Assembly (NCBI GenBank): GCA_021827465.1
Contig: JAKAVX010000145.1
Span: forward strand, 1 to 6,750
DNA: 6,750 bases
Direction of reading: 5' to 3'
DNA from: Deltaproteobacteria bacterium
GTDB lineage: Bacteria; Desulfobacterota_B; Binatia; Binatales; Binataceae
Positions 1 to 6,162 of the stretch are shown here, piece by piece. Each line of letters begins with the position of its first letter. Position 1 is the stretch's first letter. The position numbers and the translations under genes are program-made. The notes below the pieces were generated by a model that was given only the letters and a program-made list of their open reading frames with translations, was not told the DNA's origin and made no database searches.

Positions 1-60
1 AAGCACGCCCTTGGCATGCGCGAAACTCTTGGAGATGTGCTTGAGTTCGAGAAGCGGCAT
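1..60 (-). CDS. ABC transporter ATP-binding protein, N-terminal fragment
   Basis: Only the first 20 codons are in the window; the gene continues past the left edge. Reading leftwards from the ATG at 60-58, the product begins MPLLELKHISKSFAHAKGVL. The pattern of a short hydrophobic strand followed by ISKSF is the usual first strand of an ABC ATPase, just before the aromatic A-loop and Walker A, neither of which is visible. It starts 34 bases after the permease stop on the same strand, so it is very probably co-transcribed and supplies the ATPase for that permease. The upstream GGAG sits about 13 bases from the ATG, which is a distant and weak ribosome binding site. The context makes a NitT/TauT-type ATPase most likely; the substrate cannot be read from this fragment. 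Confidence 0.75.
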   Translation of the reverse strand, partial: MPLLELKHISKSFAHAKGVL

Positions 61-94
61 GGTGGCGGTTCTGCTCCGTTCATCGGCCTTACCC

Positions 95-1825
95 TCAATA
101 ATCGAGCCGATAGCGTTCCGCGGCGACGTCGTAGAGTGGGCGCCAGAAAATCCGGTTCAACACTATTACCACGGCCACCATCGACAGCAGGCTCAGCAGG
201 ATCATAACGCTGTTATCCGTCCGATAAGTCGCTTCGTCCAGCAAAGCCCCGAGGCCTGCGACCTTGTAGGTCCGACCCTGATAGATGATGTACTCCGAAA
301 CTATCAGCGCATTCCATCCCCCGCCCCAGGCGGTCAGGCTCCCCGTTATGAGCGACGGCATCAGCGCCGGCAGCGTCAGCTTGCGCCACCGCTGCCATCG
401 CGAAAGTCCGAACGAGCTCGCGGCCTCTTTCAGGTCCTCGGGTATCTGATTCACCCCGGCGAGCAGGTTGAACAGCAAATACCACTGCATCCCGGTCAGG
501 ATCAGCAGGATCGAGGCCAGGTTCATTTCGCCCGTCACGTTGATAACGAATACGACTATCAGCGGGAACAGCGCCGTTGCCGGCATCGAGCCGATAATCT
601 CCGCCGCCGGCGTGACATAGCGCCGGAAACGCGGATTTTCCGCCGCTGCGATAGCGCACGGAACCGTCCAGGCGAGCGAAATCAGGTAGGCGACGATGAG
701 CCGCAGCAATGAGCGCACGGTTGCGCCGGGGATGAGCCGGACCTCGGCGGGCCACGGATGGCTTAACGCATGCACCAGCGCGATGAGGCCCTCGAGAATC
801 GCCCAGGTGAAAAACGCGAGCATTCCAACCAGTATCGTCGTCCGCACTATCTGCGCCATCCGCGCGCCCGCGGGACGTTCTTCAGGCCGGCGACGCGGCA
901 TCCGGTCCGTGATTGATTGAATCGCAACCGCCAGCGGATGAATCGCCGTCCGCACGAGCCGGGTCACGAACGGTCCAACCGCGCCGAACACCTCGAGCAT
1001 CACCAGCGAGCGCGCGGCCTGCGGCGGTGCGGCGGCGAACTCGTAACGGAATTTTTCGGCCCACTGGGTAAGCGGCTGCCACATGATCGCGTCCATCACC
1101 ACGATAATCGCGAGCAGCGTCAGAAGCCCCGCGATCACTTCCATCCACTGGTTATGGTTCGCCGCTTCCATCAGAAAGCTTCCCAGCCCCGGCAGTTGGT
1201 AATGAGCCGGTCCGACCGTGATGATTTCGCACGCGATCAGGAAGTACCATCCGCTGACCCACGACAGGATCGAGTTGTAGACCAGCTTGGGAACGCAGGC
1301 CGGCAGAAGCAGGCGCCGGAGCTTGAGCCATCCGGTTACGCCGAACGACTCGAGCACTTCGGCCGAGTCGCCCGGAATCGTCTTGACCGCCTCGTACACT
1401 CCCAGCGTGATATTCCAGGCCTGGCTGGTGAAGATGAGAAATATCGTCGCCATCTCCACCCCGAGCCGGCTGCCGTGGCCAAGTGCAATAAAGAAATAGA
1501 TAGCCGCCGGAAAGAAGCCGATCACGGGTACCGATTGCGCGATATCGATCGCGGGTATCATCACCCGCTCCCATGTGCCGCCGCGCGCGGCTGCAAGCCC
1601 GTAGATGATCGAAAAAATCAGCGCGAGCACGTAGGCCGCGAGCATCCGGTAGAACGAACAGAAGGCGTAGTAGGGCAGATGCCTGACGGCGATCGAGAAA
1701 TGCGGCGCGTAGAGCCGCTCCACCCGATGGCGGAACGCGAAGAAAAGCGCGATCACGGCGGCGAGCGCCAGGAATGAGAGCACTCCGCCCAGAACCGTTC
1801 GCGCGCTGAATCTCCCCCGTGCCAT
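95..1825 (-). CDS. Fused duplicated permease of an anion (NitT/TauT-type) ABC importer
   Basis: This 576-residue inner-membrane protein contains two consecutive binding-protein-dependent permease domains in one chain. Each half has an N-terminal membrane segment (about 12-31 and 328-350), a bundle of further hydrophobic helices, and the cytoplasmic EAA loop that docks on the ATPase. The first EAA loop is at about 156-178 (ESFGVTGWLKLRRLLLP) and the second at about 467-489 (EAASSFGLSRWQRWRKLTLP). A hydrophilic Arg/Pro linker at about 305-325 joins the halves. The length and double layout match COG4986 (anion transport, duplicated permease), a relative of the nitrate/sulfonate/taurine permeases, which are normally about 250-residue homodimers. 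The fused chain should therefore form the whole membrane pore alone. The ATPase gene follows after 34 bases; no periplasmic binding protein gene is in the window. The start at 1825 is the first ATG in frame; GGTGG three bases upstream is a poor ribosome binding site. The substrate is unknown. Confidence 0.9.
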   Translation of the reverse strand: MARGRFSARTVLGGVLSFLALAAVIALFFAFRHRVERLYAPHFSIAVRHLPYYAFCSFYRMLAAYVLALIFSIIYGLAAARGGTWERVMIPAIDIAQSVPVIGFFPAAIYFFIALGHGSRLGVEMATIFLIFTSQAWNITLGVYEAVKTIPGDSAEVLESFGVTGWLKLRRLLLPACVPKLVYNSILSWVSGWYFLIACEIITVGPAHYQLPGLGSFLMEAANHNQWMEVIAGLLTLLAIIVVMDAIMWQPLTQWAEKFRYEFAAAPPQAARSLVMLEVFGAVGPFVTRLVRTAIHPLAVAIQSITDRMPRRRPEERPAGARMAQIVRTTILVGMLAFFTWAILEGLIALVHALSHPWPAEVRLIPGATVRSLLRLIVAYLISLAWTVPCAIAAAENPRFRRYVTPAAEIIGSMPATALFPLIVVFVINVTGEMNLASILLILTGMQWYLLFNLLAGVNQIPEDLKEAASSFGLSRWQRWRKLTLPALMPSLITGSLTAWGGGWNALIVSEYIIYQGRTYKVAGLGALLDEATYRTDNSVMILLSLLSMVAVVIVLNRIFWRPLYDVAAERYRLDY

Positions 1826-1933
1826 CGTCCACCGAAGGACCTAGAATAGCTGCGTTGCGAGCAACCTAAAACGTTTCGACGCCCCGCGCCGCACGTTGAC
1901 AATTCGCGTTACGCTAAATACGGCTTTCGGGTA
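1826..1933. promoter_or_regulatory. Divergent intergenic spacer with candidate promoter and operator elements
   Basis: This 108-base spacer separates the leftward transporter genes from the rightward membrane-protein gene and should hold both promoters. Rightwards, a perfect TTGACA lies at 1896-1901, but no good -10 hexamer follows at normal spacing (nearest A/T-rich word TAAATA at 1915-1920, too close), so this promoter is weakly supported. Leftwards, TATTCT (complement of 1844-1849) is a 4/6 match to a -10 box with no clear -35 partner. A 12-base near-palindrome GTTGCGAGCAAC at 1854-1865 has two 5-base arms and would overlap a leftward promoter, so it could be an operator. All of this is inference from short motifs. 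Confidence 0.3.
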
Positions 1934-3865
1934 ATGCCTGAGCGAATAGATGGCGAGTCGAGGGACTGGAGGCTCGGAGCCGAGGCCGAGGGCCGCGCCG
2001 AGCCCAAGCCCGCGGCGCAGGAACCGGCGCCCGCGCCTGCCCGTGACCTGAGCGCCATGCGGCTGGACCGTCCGCTCTACGTGCTCACCGCGGAGCATCT
2101 CGGATGGTTCTTCCTTCTGCTGTGGACCCTGGTGAGCCGCCTGATTGATTTGGGCGGACGCCCGATGGCGGCGTCGGAGGCGGTTCGTGCTCTCGCGGCC
2201 GTCGAGGCGCTCGGAGCCCATCCGCCGCTCAATGCCGGATGGACAACCGCGCTCCAGGCCTTGATTTTCTCGAGCGCCGGCGCAGGCGATTCGCTTGCCC
2301 GGATAACCGCGGCGGCATTCGGCATCGTCCTGATCGGTACCGCGTTCCTGATGCGACGCGACCTTGGCCGCGCCGGAGCGCTCGCCCTCGGCGCGATATT
2401 GGCGCTCTCGCCGACCATCACCTATTACTCGCGCTCCGATTCTCCGGTGGTGCCCGCGCTCGCGCTCATGATGCTCGGAGTTGCGATGCTGTGCGCGCTT
2501 GCGCGAAGTCCCCGGCGGGTAACCGCGATCGCACTCGGAGCGGCCGTCGCGCTTGCGGTCTCGGCCGCGCCCGTGGGGATGCTGACCGGCGCGGCGCTCG
2601 TTGTAATCCTGGCGATCCTCGGAATCTGGCAGGCGCTTGCTGTCGATAATGCTGGGGTAAGGCTTCGCGTATGGTGGCAACGCCGGCGCGGACGGTTCAT
2701 CGCCGGGATCCTCGTTGGGATAGTGCTCTTCTACGCCTTGGAAACCGGGTTCTTCGCGCCGCCGTTTTTCGCCGCGATAGCCGCCCAGGCGCGCCGCAAC
2801 TGGGTTCCCGAAACCGGTGCCGGCGCGCCCGGTTTTCAGCCGGGAATCGCCTTCTATCTGCCCGAGTTCGTCTTCTATGAATTCCTGACCGTGGCGATGG
2901 CCGCGGTTGGAATCCTCGCGATGCTGGCGCTGAGGCTTCGCTCGAAGCTTTCGATAGCGGCGTTTCTCTGGATGGCGGCGAGCGCGGCTTTTCTGCTGTG
3001 GACGCCGGTGCGCCGCCCGGAACTGGCGATTGCGATACTCATCCCGGCGGCGATACTCGGCGCTTCGGCCATTGATTGGCTGCATCATACGGCCGCCTGG
3101 CGCGTTGTCCGCTACCCGATAGTCGTGCTCGCGTTCCTGACCCTGTACGCGCAGGTGCTGAACAATTTCGTCCGGACCGCGCCCGATCCGACCGAGGCTC
3201 CGTGGGCGCGCCACGCCCTGCTCTACTGGACCGAACCCGCGACAACCCTAACCACCACCGAGGAGTGCGAACATGCGCTCAAGGCCGCCGGTCCCCACGC
3301 CTCGGTGTCGTTCGACCTCAACTCGCCGGTGCTCCAGTGGTATCTGCGAACGCTCGAACCCTCGACCGGCGCGCAAGCCGCCGCAGTGACCGTGTCCGCG
3401 CCGGATGAGCCAAAGCCGCCCGGCGTCGCCGAGAGTTCCGAGTTCACGTTCCAGGAGCGATGGAGTCCCGCGATGAGCGGGCTGGAGCCGGCGCGCGCGC
3501 TTCGTTTCTTCCTGACCGCCCGAACCTGGGCGCCGCTTCGGAGCGCCGACGTCAGGCTTTCGACGCGCGAGGCGACGGCCCCACGCGCACCTACCGTTAC
3601 CGTCGCGCCTCACGCGCAGGCCTCGCAGACTCCCGCGCCAACGCCCGCGCCGTCGGCCTCGCCTTCGCCGAGCACATCGCGGTCGCCCGTTTCGACACCG
3701 ACTGCTTCAGCGCCCTTGCCAAGCGTGAGCGCCACGCCACAAGCGACCGCGTCACCCGCTCCGCAGAGGCATCCCACGCCGTCTGGAACACCCGCGTCGC
3801 CAACTCCGGCAGCCTCACCCACTCCAACGCCGGAGCATCCTGCGGCCTCGGCGGGCAGCGTCTGA
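1934..3865 (+). CDS. Polytopic membrane protein, Agl23/GT39-like, with long Pro/Ser/Thr/Ala-rich C-terminal tail
   Basis: The 643-residue product has a hydrophilic Pro/Ala-rich N-terminus (1-48), about eleven hydrophobic segments from 57 to 411, a soluble domain (about 412-545) and a low-complexity tail (about 545-643). The layout resembles GT-C lipid-linked glycosyltransferases (PMT/ArnT) and especially the TIGR03663 group, called flippase activity-associated protein Agl23. Supporting pieces are SRLIDLGGRPMAASEA after the first helix, SPTITYYSR (159-167), LQWYLRTLEP in the soluble domain, and ALRFFLTARTWAPLRSADV near 522-540. The acidic Asp-Glu pair normally found after the first helix in GT39 enzymes reads Ser-Glu here (81-82), so catalysis is uncertain. 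A role in cell-envelope glycan assembly is inference from the family. ATG 1934 lacks a good ribosome binding site; an in-frame ATG at 2057 (Met42), just before the first helix, is a plausible alternative. Long reading frames on the opposite strand are Arg-rich shadows. Confidence 0.6.
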   Translation: MPERIDGESRDWRLGAEAEGRAEPKPAAQEPAPAPARDLSAMRLDRPLYVLTAEHLGWFFLLLWTLVSRLIDLGGRPMAASEAVRALAAVEALGAHPPLNAGWTTALQALIFSSAGAGDSLARITAAAFGIVLIGTAFLMRRDLGRAGALALGAILALSPTITYYSRSDSPVVPALALMMLGVAMLCALARSPRRVTAIALGAAVALAVSAAPVGMLTGAALVVILAILGIWQALAVDNAGVRLRVWWQRRRGRFIAGILVGIVLFYALETGFFAPPFFAAIAAQARRNWVPETGAGAPGFQPGIAFYLPEFVFYEFLTVAMAAVGILAMLALRLRSKLSIAAFLWMAASAAFLLWTPVRRPELAIAILIPAAILGASAIDWLHHTAAWRVVRYPIVVLAFLTLYAQVLNNFVRTAPDPTEAPWARHALLYWTEPATTLTTTEECEHALKAAGPHASVSFDLNSPVLQWYLRTLEPSTGAQAAAVTVSAPDEPKPPGVAESSEFTFQERWSPAMSGLEPARALRFFLTARTWAPLRSADVRLSTREATAPRAPTVTVAPHAQASQTPAPTPAPSASPSPSTSRSPVSTPTASAPLPSVSATPQATASPAPQRHPTPSGTPASPTPAASPTPTPEHPAASAGSV

Positions 3866-4023
3866 GATTCGATTCCGCCCCGCTCTTGGCGACTGGCCGC
3901 GACGTACCGGCGGGTTTGCCTGATAGGGGATCGTCTGCGATAACAAGCGGCAAGATGCGCCCGCATGTCGAGGTATGCCCAAACGGGGCGAAGTTTGCCC
4001 TGTAGTGCATCCGAAGACAAAAT

Positions 4024-4028
4024 GGGAG
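4024..4028 (+). promoter_or_regulatory. Ribosome binding site fixing the start of the DUF2231 gene
   Basis: GGGAG is five bases upstream of the ATG at 4034. This favours 4034 over the in-frame ATGs at 4022 and 3965, neither of which has such a site. It also places the N-terminus close to the conserved His-Pro motif, as is usual in the family. Confidence 0.6.
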
Positions 4029-4033
4029 TCTCG

Positions 4034-4774
4034 ATGGACGCTATTCTCAAGCTAATCCAGAGTTTCGAGCTTCATCCGGTCGTCGACCATTTCACGGTCG
4101 CGCTCCTTATCCTCGGCGTACTCACCGATCTGGTCGGCAGCCTTGCGCCCACCCGGACGTGGATCAGGTACATGGCAGTCACCCTGATAGTCCTGGGTGC
4201 GATGGCGGCGGGCGCGTCGTTTGGGACCGGCAGTTTGGAGGCGAAGAGGGTTTGGGAACATATCAGTCCCGACGCGCAGCACGTTCTGCATCTTCATGCC
4301 GAATTCGGCAAATACCTGGCGATTACCTTCGGCGTGCTTGCGGTATGGCGAATCCTGATCCAGGCATTCGGTTTCGCTGCAGGCTCGCGCTCGCTTTACC
4401 TGCTGATCGCGGTTCTGGCATGCGGCGCGCTGCTCTATGCGGGATCGCTTGGGGGAGAACTCGTCTATGGCTACGGGGTCGGGACAGCGCTGATGAGCCC
4501 GACGGCGGGACCGAGCGCCGAAGCTTCGCCCGCGGCGACTCCGACACCTGAGGTGCCGACCGGAGCGCTTCCAACCGTCTCGGTGCCGACCGCGACGCCA
4601 ACGGCGGTGCCGTCCCCCGAAGCTTCGCCGTCAGCGTCGCCTTCGCCGGCGGTGCCGGAGGCGTCTCCCAAACCTGCTGAGCCTCCGGCGGCGCATCCGT
4701 CTCCCGAAGCGCACGCGTCGCCGTCCGCGCACACGGGAGCGGCAAACCACGCGACACCGCCGCCGAACGTCTGA
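4034..4774 (+). CDS. DUF2231 membrane protein with Pro/Ser/Ala-rich C-terminal tail
   Basis: The 246-residue product has a DUF2231 domain at about 8-154: the opening ELHPVVDHFTVALLILGVL with its conserved His-Pro and second His (14 and 19), four hydrophobic segments (about 19-36, 47-63, 93-110, 120-138), a His-rich loop with His76, His83, His86 and His88, and the closing GGELVYGYGVG typical of the family. The biochemical role of DUF2231 is not established; the conserved histidines invite a metal or heme role, but that is a guess. Residues 155-246 form a low-complexity tail rich in Pro, Ser, Ala, Thr and Glu, absent from ordinary family members. The preceding gene carries a very similar tail. 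The gap to that gene is 168 bases and includes a weak CAAAC/GTTTG hairpin (3980-3997), so the two may be transcribed separately. The start is set by GGGAG five bases upstream. Confidence 0.8.
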   Translation: MDAILKLIQSFELHPVVDHFTVALLILGVLTDLVGSLAPTRTWIRYMAVTLIVLGAMAAGASFGTGSLEAKRVWEHISPDAQHVLHLHAEFGKYLAITFGVLAVWRILIQAFGFAAGSRSLYLLIAVLACGALLYAGSLGGELVYGYGVGTALMSPTAGPSAEASPAATPTPEVPTGALPTVSVPTATPTAVPSPEASPSASPSPAVPEASPKPAEPPAAHPSPEAHASPSAHTGAANHATPPPNV

Positions 4775-4780
4775 CTCGGC

Positions 4781-4927
4781 CGCGGCGGGCAAATCTTCTT
4801 CGCGCCCATCGCGAACTACCTGACGTCAGCGGATTGACGGAACATCAATTGCATCGTCGAGCGCGGGCGGATAACCAGGCTCGACGAGTACGTGGATTCG
4901 GCTGAGACCGCGATCTTTCGCAAATGA
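4781..4927 (+). pseudogene. 3' remnant of an NTF2/SnoaL-like gene, with an in-frame stop
   Basis: In the frame ending at TGA 4925-4927, the DNA reads QIFFAPIANYLTSAD, then a stop at 4835-4837, then RNINCIVERGRITRLDEY followed by VDSAETAIFRK. The part GRITRLDEYVDSAE looks like the last strand and tail of NTF2/SnoaL-like proteins, where a DGRI...EY.D motif is common. The stop is TGA between GAT and CGG; a single change to GGA would restore Asp-Gly. By my count about 37 of 46 sense codons end in G or C, as in the real genes nearby, whereas a 52-codon frame on the opposite strand has a weaker bias. The 5' part of the gene is missing: the stretch begins right after the DUF2231 stop. I read it as the tail of a truncated, dead gene. 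The family assignment rests on a short match, and chance coding-like sequence remains possible. Confidence 0.45.
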
Positions 4928-5014
4928 ACGCTGAGCCTCAACACTCGCGCATGTAAAAGCAGTGGCGCGGTGATCGTTATCCATGCGCGCTAATTCACGC
5001 TTCGGGGGTTTTCG

Positions 5015-5857
5015 ATGCAGCGGCGTCAGGTCGGAGTAGTCAAGGAGCTAAGGCGTTTCCCGGTCAAATCGATGCTCGGCGAGACGGTGTCTGAGCTTGC
5101 GATCACCAAAACGGGTGCGGCAGGCGACCGGGCGCTTGCGCTGCGCGACCTCGAGAACCGAAGGATCGTGACCGCCAAGAAATTCGCCGCGATGCTCTCA
5201 TTTCGCGCCGAATGGGAAGGCGAACCAGGTTCGTCGCCGAGTCCCCGAATCAGGATCACGCTTCCCGGCGGGCAAGTTATCCATGCCGACGATCCCGGCG
5301 CGTCAGAGGCTATCTCGGCCGCGCTTTCCCATCGCGTGCAACTCGAACGCGCGCCCCATCCTAATGGCGAGCGCGCTGGAATCGATCCCCGCACCGTGTT
5401 CGGCGACGTTCCTATCGGTAACGTCATTCCCGGGATGACCCCCGAGGCGGCGCCCGACTTCTTCAACCTGTCGCAGGGCACCTTCTTCGATTCTGCGGCG
5501 ATTCACCTACTTGCTACCGGAACGCTCGAGCATATGAGCCGCATCGTTCCCGGCTCGGTCTTCGATCCGCGGCGATTCCGCGTCAATATCGTCGTCGATA
5601 CGGGCGCCGAGGCTTCCGGGTTTGTCGAAGACGGATGGCTCAAGGGTACGCTCGAGGTTGGCGACGGAGTGAAGATTGCCGGGATGAAGCCTGCTCTCCG
5701 ATGCGTGATGACGACCCATCCGCAGGAAAATCTCTCGCGCGACATGGCCGTGCTCCGCGCCGCCGTGCAGCATCATAGCGCCAACCTCGGGATCTTCGCG
5801 TCGGTCGATTCTCCCGGCGGCGTACGTATCGGCGATCCGGTCTTCCTGGTGGGCTAG
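5015..5857 (+). CDS. MOSC-domain protein (MOSC N-terminal barrel plus MOSC domain)
   Basis: The 280-residue product starts with the MOSC_N beta-barrel (about 5-115), including ELRRFPVKSMLGE and GAAGDRALALRD, where the Arg-Phe/Tyr-Pro-Val-Lys-Ser signature is characteristic. The MOSC domain follows (about 150-280) with FFDSAAIHLLAT, FDPRRFRVNIVVD (183-195) and the cysteine motif LRCVMTTHP. Cys230 is the expected ligand for the molybdenum cofactor, as in mARC and YcbX enzymes, which reduce N-hydroxylated and related compounds. Unlike E. coli YcbX it has no C-terminal 2Fe-2S ferredoxin domain, so a separate electron donor would be needed if it is an enzyme. It is probably cytosolic: no signal peptide or membrane helix is visible. 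GGGGG at 5004-5008 is six bases before the ATG and serves as a ribosome binding site. No molybdenum cofactor gene lies next to it. Confidence 0.88.
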   Translation: MQRRQVGVVKELRRFPVKSMLGETVSELAITKTGAAGDRALALRDLENRRIVTAKKFAAMLSFRAEWEGEPGSSPSPRIRITLPGGQVIHADDPGASEAISAALSHRVQLERAPHPNGERAGIDPRTVFGDVPIGNVIPGMTPEAAPDFFNLSQGTFFDSAAIHLLATGTLEHMSRIVPGSVFDPRRFRVNIVVDTGAEASGFVEDGWLKGTLEVGDGVKIAGMKPALRCVMTTHPQENLSRDMAVLRAAVQHHSANLGIFASVDSPGGVRIGDPVFLVG

Positions 5858-5891
5858 TGGCGTCGCGCACATATGCGTGTCTGTGGAATGA

Positions 5892-5972
5892 GGTTCTTCG
5901 CTTCGCTCAGAATGGCGCAAGTGCCTGTTTTTGTTTGCCATTCTGAGGGCGGGCTGCCGGAGCGAAGAATCC
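5892..5972. repeat. Nested inverted repeat, probably a dispersed palindromic element, possible terminator
   Basis: The inner arms CTCAGAATGGC (5906-5916) and GCCATTCTGAG (5937-5947) are perfect 11-base complements around a 20-base loop that contains a T-rich run. The outer arms TTCTTCGCT (5894-5902) and AGCGAAGAA (5961-5969) are also complementary. Each half contains the motif CATTCTGAG...GCGAAGAA, which I recognise from intergenic repeats scattered through many environmental bacterial genomes. The left copy is compact (GAGCGAAGCGAAGAA), the right has a G/C-rich insertion (5948-5960). It lies 34 bases after the MOSC gene, so its RNA hairpin could terminate that transcript, although no U-tract follows the outer stem. 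Confidence 0.65.
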
Positions 5973-6135
5973 ATGCCGCTCACGCCCGCTGTAAAGGATA
6001 TTTGCAGGACACGAGACTAGCGCCGAGTCCGAGCGTGTGCGCCGGACTTATCCAGCGCCTGAACCCTGCTCTCTGTGGAGACACGAATGCGCCGGCTCTT
6101 GCCGCCGAGTATCGTTCGGATCGACGATGGCGCTC

Positions 6136-6155
6136 CGGCGGGCCTTCGCCCGCCG
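6136..6155. repeat. Perfect G/C hairpin just before the AddB-like gene
   Basis: CGGCGGGC (6136-6143) and GCCCGCCG (6148-6155) form a perfect 8-base-pair stem with a four-base CTTC loop. It ends seven bases before the ATG at 6163. If that ATG is used, the hairpin would cover the ribosome binding region; if translation begins at ATG 6127, the hairpin is simply inside the coding region (Arg-Arg-Ala-Phe-Ala-Arg-Arg-Ala). No T-run follows, so it is not an ordinary terminator for rightward transcription. Confidence 0.5.
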
Positions 6156-6162
6156 CGCGCGG

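Noticed and set aside
917..1777. 286-codon open frame on the plus strand opposite the permease
   Set aside because: It is Arg/His/Gln/Glu-rich, without domain pattern, and antisense to a well-recognised permease.
1841..3214. 457-codon open frame on the minus strand opposite the Agl23-like gene
   Set aside because: The translation is dominated by Arg, Gly, Glu and His with no hydrophobic core or recognisable motif. It lies antisense to a clear membrane protein and is a by-product of high GC content.
4520..4629. Repeated GAAGCTTCGCC words as a possible tandem repeat array
   Set aside because: There are only two exact copies 99 bases apart, within Pro/Ser/Ala coding sequence; this is low-complexity coding rather than an array.
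4820..4829. 10-base palindrome CTGACGTCAG after the DUF2231 gene
   Set aside because: It also lies in the remnant reading frame, and a single short palindrome is expected by chance.
4854..4887. Perfect 9-base inverted repeat TCGTCGAGC / GCTCGACGA with a 16-base loop
   Set aside because: It falls inside the NTF2-like remnant and is explained by its codons (Val-Glu and Leu-Asp-Glu). No T-run follows it, so a terminator is not supported.
4826..4984. 52-codon minus-strand frame in the DUF2231-MOSC gap
   Set aside because: It has a start and a stop, but its third-position G/C bias is weaker than that of the overlapping plus-strand remnant, there is no clear ribosome binding site, and I recognise no family.
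5507..5983. 158-codon minus-strand frame containing HSERSEEPHS
   Set aside because: That peptide comes from translating the palindromic repeat at 5892-5972, a well-known false gene call. The rest is antisense to the MOSC gene.
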